DNA of 64,000 nt, taken from Neoarius graeffei (taxonomy: Eukaryota; Chordata; Actinopteri; Siluriformes; Ariidae). Of the stretch, positions 1 through 10,318 are shown one piece after another; position 1 is the first letter of the stretch, and the number at the start of each line of letters is the position of its first letter. The notes beneath the pieces were generated by a model that saw only the letters and a list, made by a program, of their open reading frames with translations, did no database searches and was not told the origin of the DNA. The translations under genes and the position numbers were made by a program. The stretch lies in the NCBI RefSeq assembly GCF_027579695.1, contig NC_083579.1:68942371-69006370 (forward strand). Reading direction: 5' to 3'.

Positions 1-361
1 TGGAGCAGTTTTGCCTTGAGGAATGGGCAAAAATCCCAGTGGCTAGATGTGCTAAACTAATAGAGACATACCCCAAGAGACTTGCAGCTTTAATTGCAGC
101 AAAAGTTGGCTCTACAAAGTATTGACTTTGGAAAGGAATACTTATGCACACTCCAGATTTCTGTTTTTTTCATCTTAATTATTGTTTGTGTCACAATAAA
201 AAAAAACAATGTGTACTTTTAAAGTGGTAGGCATGTTGTGTAAATCAAATGATGCTTCCCCTCCCCCCCCCCCCCCCAAAAAAAAGCCATTTTAATTCCA
301 GCTTGTAATGCAACAAAACAGGACAAACACCAAGGGGGATGAATACTTTTGCAAGGCACTG
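1..361 (+). mobile_element. Tc1-like transposon, 3' end
   Basis: The stretch holds the last transposase codons, a 3' UTR and a terminal repeat ending GCAAGGCACTG, followed by TA (362-363), the Tc1/mariner target dinucleotide. A C-run and A-run interrupt the UTR near 262-285. The 5' part lies outside the window. The terminal sequence matches what I know of common fish Tc1-like elements. Confidence 0.8.
3..125 (+). pseudogene. Tc1-like transposase, C-terminal fragment
   Basis: Forty codons are open from the window edge to a TGA at 123-125. The peptide begins EQFCLEEWAKIPVARC and ends AALIAAKVGSTKY, which is the usual C-terminal tail of fish Tc1-like DDE transposases, after the catalytic core. 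The catalytic residues lie upstream of the window. No break is seen in the visible part, but nothing can be said about activity. Confidence 0.7.
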
Positions 362-565
362 TATGTGTGCTGTGGTGACTGCGTCCACGTGTATTGAGGT
401 ATTTCACCTGATGTCACAGGGTCACGTGACACCCCGGTGTCCGCCATTTTGAACGTCAAGCTACATACTAACGCTGCAGACAGAGAGGGAGAACCAGCTT
501 GAAAAAAAACGTGTTACAGACACCTAGAGTAGATTAATTTGTCAGTAAGCACTCTATAAATAACC

Positions 566-1435
566 ATGGTGTTTGCTTGTTGTGCTGTGGGCTGCCACAA
601 CAGACAGGGACAGCGTGCAGGACGCTCCTTTTACCCGTTCCTAGTGATGGGAATTTCGGCTCTTTTTCGGGAGCCGGCTCTTTTGGCTCTTCTTACTATA
701 AGGAGCCGGCTCTTTCGGCTCCCAAACAGCTCCTGAGATTTTATTTTTGATTTAATTGCTGCAATTAACTAGTTAATTAATTACATTATTATTTATATTT
801 TATCAATAGGATGTTTTCCATTTTATTTTTTAGTTTTTGTAGCCATTGTAAAGCTTTGTAAAGTATAGCAGTGCAACAATGTTCTAGCTATAGAAATAAA
901 ACTTACTTACCAATTAATAAATTATTTTCTCACAAACATAATGCAAAACTGTGTTATATTACCAATATAAAATACACAGCTGATTTTCCCCTCCTCAGGT
1001 GCCTCACAGACTCGTCTCCCCTGCGCTCCACAGCTTTAAGCATTACACCAATTTTCCTATTTTCGCAGCTGTGAATGACATCAACCCCCCCAACCAAAAA
1101 AAGTAGGCGTACACCATGCTACTTTTTTTCCTTTGAATGGTAATAGACAACACAAAGACGCAATCGGACAGCAACTTTTTTTGTGAAAGTCTCTCTCTCT
1201 GAGGCACCTAAGGACAAAAACTAATTCGGCTCCCCAACTCGGCTCCCACCGAAGAGCCGGCTCCCGTCGTTCACTTCAAAGAGCCGGCTCTTTGAACCGG
1301 ATCGTTCGCGACCGACACATCACTACCGGTTTCCTGCTGACCCAGACAAGAGGGCCAAATGGATTGCAGCTGTGAAGAGACAGGATTGGGAGCCAACAGA
1401 GTACTCCAGACTTTGCAGTGATCATTTCATTTCAG
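566..1435 (+). pseudogene. THAP-domain exon split by a hAT insertion
   Basis: The 5' half runs from an ATG at 566 and encodes a start typical of THAP zinc fingers (MVFACCAVGCHNRQGQ, with Cys-x4-Cys spacing). The 3' half resumes after the insertion at about 1326 and encodes FPADPDKRAKWIAAVKR, then a Cys-x2-His in RLCSDHF. This gives the C2CH zinc-binding pattern of the family. The second half ends at a good splice donor (TCAG|GTTAGT at 1435/1436), so this is the first exon of a spliced gene. A 684-bp insertion at 642-1325 breaks the reading frame. THAP domains bind DNA; here the exon most likely belonged to the transposase of the surrounding TIR element rather than to a host gene. Confidence 0.7.
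642..1325. mobile_element. Non-autonomous hAT-like element
   Basis: The termini are TAGTGATG and its complement CATCACTA. Both subterminal regions repeat AGCCGGCTCTTT-like motifs in the two orientations. The flanks are 8 bp each (634-641 and 1326-1333) and agree at six of eight positions, fitting a decayed 8-bp hAT target duplication. The interior is AT-rich and holds no convincing transposase. Confidence 0.75.
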
Positions 1436-1819
1436 GTTAGTTTATCAGTTAACGCAATTTTGATAAAATGTATAGCAAAAAGTAAATGGGTCAGTGTTTG
1501 TTAACCCATCTGAGCAGTGAAACAAGGCAGTGTTAATTTGTCTAGGGTTGCATGTAGCAGACATCAGACATAAAACGCATTAACAGAGGCTAGAAAGAAA
1601 TGGGACACAGAAATAAATAAACAGGGCTCCATACCAAGGCTGGGTACAGTGTTTGTGATAAAAGACAGATCCAATTTAACACGAATCACAGCTTACTTTC
1701 TTGTTAAAATGTGCAAAGGTCTCCACCATCTCATACCGCCTTGCACTGAAGGACTTAAGCGTGCCGTCCAAAATGGCTGCGTCACGTGACTTGGTCACGT
1801 GGGTGAAATACCTCAATAC

Positions 1820-2361
1820 CATTAGAAATCAGGAAAATGTGAGAGGTGAAGTGCAGGATGGATGTTGTATTCTGAGGTGGCCAAATTTGAAGGCTGCTGT
1901 GAACTCTGGGAAGTGGAGTCTTGAGTGCAAGCAAGTGCAGAAGTGACAGCCAGACTTACAACCAGTCAGGTGCTAGCATGCTAATTTACTAGTTAGCTAC
2001 CGTTCTTGCTTAGCTAACAGGAAATGTTTACTGTGTTGGGATTATTACAGCATATTCATAGATTGATAGTTTTATGAACCTTTACAGAAAAAAGTGTTGT
2101 CTTTTTTAAAAAAATTGTTGTTGAGTTGTACTTTGGTCTTTTTTCTTTACGTAAACAATATTCTAAAAGTTGTCGTGTGACTATTCTTGGGGAAAGAAAT
2201 ACTGTAGTTGTGTTGTTAAGTTTAGAAATAAAATAAATTAAAAGCACCTTTTTGATAAAAACATTGTTTTTCACTCAGAATGAGACATTTTGCTGTAAGC
2301 ATGAAGATTGCTTAAGTATCTGATTACAATAGACCTTTTGATTTTGCAAAATATATTTAAG
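1820..2361. other. Unassigned AT-rich sequence
   Basis: No repeat or exon is recognised here. Short open frames lack any known motif. Confidence 0.5.
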
Positions 2362-3068
2362 TTATTCCATAAAATTGAGTCGTACATGAACTGATACCCG
2401 ACGAGGCGCGTAGCACCCACCGAGTTGGCTGTAAGCCATGTACGACGACATTGAATGGAATAACTGTTTTATTCTATCCACATTGACTGGATTTTGAGAA
2501 ACAGAGCTTGTTTATTTTTATTTTTTGCAAATTCGATAAATAAAAACTTTATACAAAATGTCCGACAAAATCATTTCTGCTTGGAATGTAAACAAACCGG
2601 CGAAATGACAGTCGCAGTTTGTGAAAAATTCTATAATAATAATTCTTGAAAAATAAAAAAAAGATATGTTCTTACCATCAAATACTTTCATTCCATTTTT
2701 TTTTGTATTTGGGGGCGTTCATCTTTTTCTTCTTCTTCATCTTTTTCTTCTTCTTCTTTAGGGTTTTTTGGTGGTTGGCAAACCAACTTGAAGGTGCATT
2801 ACCGCCACTGACTGGGCTGGAGTGTGGAACAGGAGATATTAGAGGAAAAAAACTATATTCTTTTAGCTATTTCTGTTTCTTTTAAATACGTCTTAACAAT
2901 TTTTGGGGTTTTGTTTTTGAGTAGTTTTTGTTTCGTCCTCGGTTGGTTCAGCAACACGCTCCACCATTTTGTTTTTCTCTATTCACGGTGTATGAGCTGA
3001 TATCCTAGTAGTAGAGTAGCCAATCAGAGCATGTGATTGCTCATATCCAGTGAATATGGATAGAATAA
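2362..3068 (+). mobile_element. Unnamed MITE family, copy 1
   Basis: It starts with a roughly 100-bp imperfect stem-loop (TTATTCCATAAAATTGAGTC at 2362 pairs with the complement ending near 2463). A body follows, bounded by inverted TTATTCTATCCA and TGGATAGAATAA ends. An ATAAAAACTTTATACAAAA-type segment and AAAATGGCG-like motifs are shared with copies at 9210, 26832 and 32833. No coding capacity is seen. Repeat 2719-2880 is inserted within it. Confidence 0.75.
2719..2880 (+). repeat. Short interspersed repeat inside MITE copy 1
   Basis: A TTCTTCTT-rich head leads into GGTTGGCAAACCAACTTGAA and a GTGCATTACCGCC segment. The other MITE copies lack it, so it is a later insertion. A related but diverged stretch is at about 17165-17235 (TTCTTCTT, then TTACGGCAGCTGGCATCC). 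It is probably a truncated retroposon end. Confidence 0.5.
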
Positions 3069-3602
3069 CGATATTTATTAATTGAACAAGCAGTTTAAAG
3101 CTCAGTTTAGCTGTGTGTTAGCTGTCTGCCAACCGGATTCTAAGATACTTTTGCCTGAACAATTATTTTGGAACTTGTGGTGCTATGGCTGCTCAGTTCC
3201 TGGTCGCTTAGACACTGTTTTAGAAACCTTGGATTATTCTCGTTGCCTTCTGTAAATCTGCCAAAGTATATGAATTATGCAATCTTTCCATACAATTTAA
3301 TTTCTTTCATCTCCACTCTGCTTTCCATCTAGCTCGCTTGAGAGCGTCGATGTCGTCATGGCGAAATTCTTTTTTCTTTTCCATCACAGAGCTGTAACAA
3401 TATTCAACGTGGTAGAAAAAAGTAGTACCTATGTGTTTAGTCGAGTCATCTGTTTATATCTGACCCAACGGTGAAATGAAGTATACATTTCTATTTATAA
3501 TTTATCTATTTCTATTATATTTAAAAAGGAGAATAAAGAAGAACAAATGATGGTATTATTGTCCAGCTATTACTATAATAAAATGCAGCTAATCTCAGAC
3601 AA
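3069..3602. other. Unassigned sequence
   Basis: No recognisable gene or repeat boundary is seen before the SINE at 3617. Confidence 0.5.
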
Positions 3603-3837
3603 GATGAATAAATGTAGGGCAGCACGGTGGTGTAGTGGTTAGCACTGTTGCCTCACAGCAAGAAGGCTCTGGGTTCAAGCCCAGTGGCCAACGGGGGCCT
3701 TTCTGTGCGGAGTTTGCATGTTCTTCCCGTGTCTGCGTGGGTTTGCTCCGGTTTCCCCCACAGTCCAAAGACATGCAGGTTAGGTTAACTGGTGGCTCTA
3801 AATTGACTGTGAGTGTGAATGGTTATTTGTCTCTATG

Positions 3838-4521
3838 GCCCTGTTTACATTATTGCGGATCATCAGATTAACGTTTTTAAAACGATTCACGTACACACAC
3901 AAAATTTCTGTGCCCGCAACAAAACCGTTCCCCGTGCACACAGCAACGCCAATACACGGATACGCTAATCACATGACTAATTAGACGACACGTCACATGA
4001 TCCCAGTGCATATCGGGCATGCTCAAGTCACTCACCACTTGCAAGCACATAAAGTGTGTGAGAGATTGAGTGAGCGAGTGAGAGAGAGTGAGCAAGAGAG
4101 TGTGAGAGAGAGGAGAGAGAGAGAAAGAGAGAGCAAGTGAGCGAGAGTGTGAGAGAGCATAAGAATCAAAATTTGAAGTTCTTTATGGAAATCAGGGACG
4201 CCGTGTCATTGGGACTAAAGAGGAGAAGGTTTTTCAGCAGTCGCGTCACATGACCAACGTGGCATGACCAACGCCAGCGAATCAGGAAGGTGGATGTCAC
4301 GGTGACGTTGTCCAATGACGACGTCAGCAAGAGCTCAGCACTGCGTATCCTCGTTCCTCAATGTTTACACAGCACCGGATCAGATACGTACTGGGTTGAA
4401 GATGTGGGCCCTGGCGGATTCAAACTGTTCTGCCTGTTGAGTCGTTTCCCGGCGTTTTAATGTGCACGGACAGTGCATCCGCAACGACAACGATACGGAT
4501 ACGGTCTAATGTAAACACCAC
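3838..4521. mobile_element. Non-autonomous TIR element with captured mariner DNA
   Basis: The ends are inverted around TGTTTACATTA. CTATG at 3833-3837 and 4522-4526 is a 5-bp duplication that reconstructs the interrupted SINE exactly. The interior has a GA-rich simple tract (about 4058-4160) and a 66-bp mariner transposase fragment. The superfamily is uncertain because a 5-bp TSD is unusual for hAT or Tc1. Confidence 0.7.
4164..4229 (+). pseudogene. 66-bp fragment of a Tc1/mariner transposase gene
   Basis: This segment matches the complement of 46923-46988 in the transposase gene of the transposon at 46204-47813, with one mismatch in 66 bases. It encodes [13 protein letters not shown] and the RTKEEK that follows, the stretch just after the first catalytic Asp. 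It has no TIRs of its own and sits between a GA tract and unrelated sequence, so it was captured by the surrounding element. Confidence 0.85.
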
Positions 4522-4668
4522 CTATGTGTCAGCCCTACGATGACCTGGCGACTTGTCCAGGATGTAACCTGCCTCTCGCCCATAGTCAACTGGGATAGAC
4601 TCCAGCTTGCCTGCGACCCTGTAGGACAGGATAAGCGGTTATGGATAATGGATGGATGAATAAATGTA

Positions 4669-5789
4669 GAATTTCCAGTATTATAATATACAGTATGTGA
4701 CTAGTTGTAGTTTCCTTTTTATACAAATTCCTTGTGAATGTGTTTTAAAGCTTAACACTATATTTTTTTAGTGTGAAGTCTCTGCTGTAAAAAGCTGTAC
4801 TTGGTGTACAATTAGTGTATCGTTACAGTTAATTTCTTACAGTAAACTGGAATTTATGAAGAGAAAATTGACTTAATGAGGAGGTATAAACCTAATCACA
4901 GTGTCCTGGAGTTAGACCATCAGGGCGAGCCTATTCCACCCTGTAGGGGAGCTCGTTTTTTAAATATTCACTTAATTGACAATACAGAAAGGCACATGTC
5001 TCTAAGAGCTCAGTTAATTGAGCATGTGACCTTTAACAGGAAATAATACACCACCGGTTGGATCAGCTAACCAGGACAAACTGTGCCAAATATTGTCAGT
5101 GCTTGAGAGTGCGGCCAATTTACTGTATAACGTGTATAAATTAAAGTTTGTTGTTCTCTACTCTTTACAGGGTAACGACTGTTTCCAGATGCACCATGGT
5201 GGTTAAATGGGAGCTATTATTTTAGTAGTAATGATGTAGTAGTAGCAGGATGAGGTAGTAGGAAAATCTGGCCATCTATCTGTATGGTATTTGTAATCAC
5301 ATTTCTCACATCATGCTCGTCTTTCGCATAATATACCCATGCTTTAGTTGGTTTCATTTCTTATTTCTGTGTCCCTTGGATTAAATGATAAACTTCATAT
5401 CCAGGATGTTTATATCACCACTACTACACTAAAGTAGCACTTTAATTTACGATTTGGTAATAAACTATTTATAAGCAAGTAATTTGTAGTTTAAGATTGT
5501 AGGACTTAGTGTTAATATATTACCAAATATTAGCAAATAGTCATTTGAAAATCACTGAAAGGTTGACAGATGACAGTCATATGGTCTTAGTGCCTTGGAA
5601 AGATTAAAATTTTCCTTTGCTCCCAGTTACACCTGTTCTCATCCAGTTCATAAACCGTTCTTCAGCTCATTGTCAAGCTTTTAATGAGTGTTGTGAGCAG
5701 AGAAAACTTGGAAAATGTGCAGGTCAAGACTGCTTTTGATGCATTAATAATTCATTTCTAAAAAATTGTACATTTCTAAATAACTTGTG
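4669..5789. other. Unassigned intergenic or intronic sequence
   Basis: AT-rich sequence with only short frames. I see no repeat family or exon. Confidence 0.5.
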
Positions 5790-6166
5790 GGTGGCACGGT
5801 GGTGTAGTGGTTAGCACTGTCGCGTCACAGCAAGAAGGTTCTGGGTTCGAGCCCAGTGGCTGACGGGGGCTTTTCTGTGTGGCGTTTGCATGTTCTCCTC
5901 ATGTCCAAGTGGGTTTCCTCCGGGTGCTCCGGTTTCCCCCACAGTCCAAAAAGACACGCAGATTAGGTTAATTGGTGGCTCTAAATTGACCATAGGTATG
6001 AATGTGAGCATGAATGGTTGTTTGTCTCTATGTGACAGCTCTGCGATTGTCTGGCGACTTGTCCAGGGTGTACCCCGCCTCTCACCCATAGTCAGCTGGG
6101 ATAGGCTCCAGCTTGCCTGCGACCCTGCACAGGATAAGCGGTTAAGGATAATGGATGGATGGATAA
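5790..6166 (+). mobile_element. SINE type A, full-length
   Basis: It has the tRNA-like head (GGTTCGAGCCC B-box), core and GGATGGATGGAT tail. It is moderately diverged from the other copies, for example an extra AA in the AGTCCAAAAAGACACG region. Confidence 0.85.
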
Positions 6167-6186
6167 ATAACTCTTTAGATTATTAA

Positions 6187-6482
6187 CTAATCACTCACTT
6201 TCAGTAAGTGCTTATCCTGGTCAGGGTTGTGGTGGATCCAGAGCCTATTCCAGGAACATTGGGCATGAGGCAGGAACACGGGCTGGATGGGACAACAATC
6301 TATATAGGGCACCATGCACATGTTTTTGGGAGGTGAGAGACAACTGAAGAACCGTGAGAAAACCCATGTGGATATCCGAGAACATGTGCAGAAGCTCCAC
6401 ACAAACAGTAACCCAAGCTCAGGACTGAACTGGGGACCCTGGTGCTGTGAAGTGACAACACTAACCACCAAAATGCCACCCA
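6187..6482 (-). mobile_element. Diverged SINE of a second V-SINE-like subfamily
   Basis: It reads on the minus strand as a degenerate tRNA head (GGTGGCATTTTGGTGGTTAG) with a body ending in CAGGATAAGCACTTACTGAA. The body includes the complement of CATGTTTTTGGGAGGTGAGA. It shares the head type with the type A SINE but has a different, older body. Confidence 0.65.
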
Positions 6483-6566
6483 TGAACTAATTATACATTT
6501 TGAATGAACAAACCACATATCATGACTGCATAATGTACAAGAGTAAAATGTACAAATTAATGTGAA

Positions 6567-6952
6567 GGGTGGCATGGTGGTGTAGTTCTTAGCACTGTCG
6601 CCTCCCAGCAAAAAGGTTCTGGGTTCGAGCCCAGTGGCTGATGGGGGCCTTTCTGTGTGGAGTTTGCATGTTCTCCCCATGTCTGTGTGGGTTTCCTCCT
6701 GGTGCTCCGGTTTCCCCCACAGTCCAAAGACATGCAGGTTAGGCTAACTGGAGGCTCTAAATTGACCGTAGGTGTGAATGTGAGTGTGAATGGTTGTTTG
6801 TCTCTATGTGTCAGCCCTGCGATGATCTGGTGACTTGTCCAGGGTGTACCCTGCCTCTCACCTAGAGTCAGCTGGGATAGGCTCCAGCTTGCCCGTGACA
6901 TGCACAGGATAAGCGGTTACAGATAATGGATGGATGGATGGATGGATGGATG
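6567..6952 (+). mobile_element. SINE type A, full-length
   Basis: It has a tRNA-like head, the conserved core and a long GGAT-repeat tail. Confidence 0.85.
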
Positions 6953-7058
6953 TGCTTAAGTGTATGTGTGATAAATAAAGTTCTTCTTTCTTTACTTTGC
7001 CCTTACTGATTATTCCTTTCACACCGTTCTCATTTAGGCTTTAATGCCTCGGCTAACA

Positions 7059-8385
7059 TCCATCCATCCATTCATTATCTGTAGCCGCTTATCCTGTACA
7101 GGGTCACAGGCAAGCTGGAGCCTATCCCAGCTGAATATGGGTGAGAGGCGGGGTACACCCTGGACAAGTCACCAGGTCATTGCAGGGCTGAGACATAGAG
7201 ATAACCATTCACACTCACACCTACAGTCAATTTAGAGTCACCAGTTAACCTAACCTGCATGTCTTTGGACTGTGGGGGAAACCAGAGCACCCGGAAGAAA
7301 CCCACGCGGACACGGGGAGAACAGGGGCGTGTTTAGCCTATTTTTGGGGGTGCTCAAGCACCCCCAAAAACGAGCTCAGCACCCCCTAGCTCAGCACCCT
7401 CAAAAACACTGCTTTTGGACGTAATTTTCAGAAATAAGTGCCCTTGCGCACTGCGCAATGAATGTGTGCACGGGCGTGTGTGTTCTTGAATTCACCTGTT
7501 ACGTGATAGTTCTATGATCAGTAAAATACCTCTCCTCCTTGCGTCCCCTCTGATTGGGCTGCCTGTCTGCGCGAGTGCTTGCTACGACATGGTGGTTTTT
7601 TTAACTGGATTCCACGCCGATGAGGAACTCGAAGTAGCACCTGAGTATTACTGGCATAGCGAGATGTGAAGGTACGGACTGGAGTTACAATTGTTAAACA
7701 CAACACAATAATATGCATAATGCAATATTGATGTTCCCTGGTCTATGAACAGAATGATAAAAACGACATTTATCATCCATATCGAGATACTTTTGTGCAG
7801 AGCTGTACAAGTGCTACGGTGCTAGACCACCGTGTGTTAGTCAATTTTATTTAATGTAACATAGTGTTTACGTTTGCTTATCATTCTTATCATGCTTATC
7901 ATGCTTATCAACAAAAAATATAAACTAATGTAAACTAATGTAAAATCATAATAATACACACTATTATTACACAATACACAATAACACATTAATTACCAAT
8001 TACCGCTGTTCAAAATGAATAGCTCCAACATTATAAATGCAGTAGTAGGTCTTGTTTAGTTAAAAATATAACATAAATATTTGTGTCAGTGGTTGTAAAT
8101 GTGTAGATATCATAGTTTATTGGGTCAGCTTCTGTTAAAACATTGCATAAGTCTAGTCTAGTTAAGGCTAGTCTACTGTAAATGCGGAATAAATGTGGAA
8201 ACACTGTCGTTCAAGCCAGGTGCCTCTGTCAGCTCTGGGGGCTAAGCACCCCCAAAGATCAGATGCTAGAATCGCCCCTGGGGGAGAACATGCAAACTCC
8301 ACACAGAAAGGCCCTTGTTGGCCATTGGGCTCGAACCCAGGACCTTCTTGCTGTGAGGCGACAGTGTTAACCACTACACCACTTA
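7059..8385 (-). mobile_element. SINE type A interrupted by a hAT element
   Basis: The CATCCATCC tail complement is at 7059 and the head complement (CCACTACACCAC) is near 8385. The two SINE parts join exactly when 7322-8280 and one 8-bp TSD are removed. Confidence 0.85.
7322..8280. mobile_element. Non-autonomous hAT element (CAGGGGCG termini)
   Basis: The termini CAGGGGCG and CGCCCCTG are flanked by a perfect 8-bp TSD, GGGGAGAA, at 7314-7321 and 8281-8288. Subterminal inverted segments around GGGGGTGCT pair at both ends. No transposase frame is seen in the 959 bp. Confidence 0.9.
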
Positions 8386-8436
8386 GGCTATCATTTCTTC
8401 TAATGTTGAAAGAATATGAAGGAAGAAGGATGTTCA

Positions 8437-8508
8437 GGAAGCCGATACCTTTTAACAAAAACATATGGGTGTCGTGGTCAGGTGTCCACATACTTTTGGC
8501 CATATAAT
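8437..8508 (+). mobile_element. Terminal fragment of a Tc1-like element
   Basis: It contains GTGTCCACATACTTTTGGCC followed by an ATATA end, a terminal sequence I associate with a common fish Tc1-like family. Only one end is present. Confidence 0.45.
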
Positions 8509-9209
8509 ATATTTAGATTTGTTTTTGTTGTTGTTATTCATACGGTGTACCAAATGGTACATTTCATAAAAGTAACCTCAATTTGGTGAGGAAGTAAGTG
8601 TCTGTCTGTGCCAGTGAATATTGGCCTGACACTAAGGGACGCTGACAGAAAGGAAAATATTGTCTCTGGACTTCGGTTTTATTCCTCTACACAATCAGCT
8701 TTATATTTATTGGACTTTCATCGAGTTTTATAGCCCAGCCATTTATCTATGACCAAAATGATCTGTTTCATTATTAAAACATGACTAGACAAGCTTAGTT
8801 TATCCAACCTACATATCCACTCAGTGGAGAACACTGTCTCTCCAAACCTTTCAACCATCTACCTTTCTCTCCTTAAATGGTACTAGACACTCAGGAGGGG
8901 GAAATAAGATTGATATTTGCGCACAGTCTGGGTAAACCACAGCTCAGATTTATTTTTGAATATACGGTAATGCTTGCTTAAATAAGTACAAGAGAACAAA
9001 TCACCTACACTTCAGAACAGTGCTTCTAGCCAGCTAGACATAAATGTTTATCGCAAAACAAAGCTAGCTCACTTTAGAGAAATTCATAGTTTTTGGATGA
9101 CATCCATCTGTGGTTCTGTAATAGTGATTTGTGTGGGATTAGTGATTCCTTTTGTGGTGAGCATTTATCACTGTGTTCACTATAATTGAAATTGAATGTA
9201 TGTAAATTA
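8509..9209. other. Unassigned sequence
   Basis: No gene or repeat boundary is recognised. Confidence 0.5.
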
Positions 9210-9403
9210 TTATTCTATCCACATTCACTGGATATGAGCAATCGCGTGCTCTGATTGGTTACTCTACTACTAGGATATCAGCTCATATACTGCGAATAGA
9301 GAAAAACAAAATGGCGGAGTGTATTGCTGAACCAACCAAGGACGAAATAAAAACTACTCAAAAACAAAAAACCCAAAAATATAAAAAAAAATTGTAATTG
9401 TAA

Positions 9404-9451
<48 letters not shown>

Positions 9452-9720
9452 GCATTTTTCACAAATTGCTACTGTCATTTCACTGGTTTGTTTACATTCT
9501 AAGCGGAAATGATTTTGTCGGACATTTTGTATAAAGTTTTTATTTATCGAATTTGCAAAAAATAAAAATAAAAATGCTCTGTTTCTCAAAATCCAGTGAA
9601 TGTGGATAGAATAAAACAGTTATTCCACTCAATCTCGTTGTACATAATTTATGGCCGACTCAGGGCTATGCCCCTCATCGGCTATCAGCTCGTGTACAAC
9701 TTGATTTTATGGAATAACTG
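9210..9720 (-). mobile_element. Unnamed MITE family, copy 2
   Basis: This is an inverted copy of the element at 2362-3068. It begins TTATTCTATCCACATTCACT, contains ACAAAATGGCGG, and ends with the stem-loop unit closing at GGAATAACTG. It lacks the 160-bp insertion of copy 1 and carries a TTA-repeat tract instead. Confidence 0.8.
9403..9451. repeat. (ATT)n microsatellite
   Basis: About 16 uninterrupted trinucleotide units inside MITE copy 2. They create a poly-Asn frame on the minus strand that is not a gene. Confidence 0.9.
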
Positions 9721-9731
9721 TTAATTAAGCC

Positions 9732-10177
9732 AGTATCTCACTGGGCTGTGACAGCTTGCGACAAATTGCGAGCGTCATTCGCGAGAGAGTTTCAAAAGTG
9801 TCTTGAAACATTCGCGGGGCTTCTCAATTTCCTCGCATGAGTCGCAAAGTGTCGCTCCTTCATCGCTGAAATTTTTGTTAAAAAAATTCGTGTGACAAAA
9901 TTTCTCTCAGAATAGCTGCAAATGAGTCGCTGGTGTTGTAAAGCCATCGTGAACCCTTCTCCAGTCAGTTTCCGTGAGGCTTCCTCTACTTCCCTGCCTG
10001 CCGAGGGAAAGCTGGGCTGTGACAGCCTGCGACTAGTTGGAGACACGACAATTATGGTAAAATATGCAAATATCAATTCAGTGTGATTCCAAGTGAAAAT
10101 TGTCGCTAATTTGCATATTTTATCGCAATTGTTGTGTCTCCAACTAGTCGCGGGCTGTTGCAGCCCAGTGAGATACT
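9732..10177. mobile_element. TIR element with long internal hairpin
   Basis: Terminal inverted repeats AGTATCTCACTGGGCTGTGA at 9732 and GCAGCCCAGTGAGATACT ending at 10177. The right half (about 10013-10172) is itself an imperfect palindrome of roughly 70-bp arms built on GACTAGTTGGAGACAC and its complement. There is no coding sequence. Confidence 0.7.
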
Positions 10178-10318
10178 ACCCTTAGTCTACTTTTTTGTCG
10201 CAGTCCGGTCCAGTCCATCCATGCCTTAGATTGTGGGACTTCCACGCCGACTCCAGGACAGGAATTCAGTCCTGCCTTGCTGAAGGCCATTTCCTGAAGC
10301 AGCACTCCCACACCTACT

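Larger units (their letters stand above)
391..1819 (+). mobile_element. TIR element carrying a THAP exon
   Basis: The ends are inverted repeats: GTATTGAGGTATTTCACC at 391 and its complement ending at 1819. Further inward both arms carry a GTCACGTGAC motif and GCCATTTTG. Between them lie a THAP-type exon and about 400 bp of non-coding sequence. Little else of a transposase remains, so the copy is probably internally deleted. THAP domains occur in P-element, Kolobok and ISL2EU-type transposons; which group this is cannot be fixed from the visible part. Confidence 0.65.
3617..4654 (+). mobile_element. tRNA-derived SINE (type A) split by a DNA transposon
   Basis: The head carries an A-box-like GTGTAGTGGTTAGCACTG and a B-box-like GGGTTCAAGCCC. 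The conserved core (GTTTGCATGTTCT, ACAGTCCAAAGACATGCAGG) and a GGATGGATG tail follow. A 14-bp TSD (GATGAATAAATGTA) is at 3603-3616 and 4655-4668. A 684-bp element at 3838-4521 interrupts it. The head is tRNA-like, but this is a retroposon, not a tRNA gene. Confidence 0.85.

Noticed and set aside
3640-3700. tRNA-like A and B boxes in SINE heads
   Set aside because: They are followed by SINE bodies, lack a full cloverleaf and have TSDs, so they are retroposons and not tRNA genes.
9278-9589. Poly-Asn protein on the minus strand
   Set aside because: Produced by an ATT microsatellite within a MITE copy.
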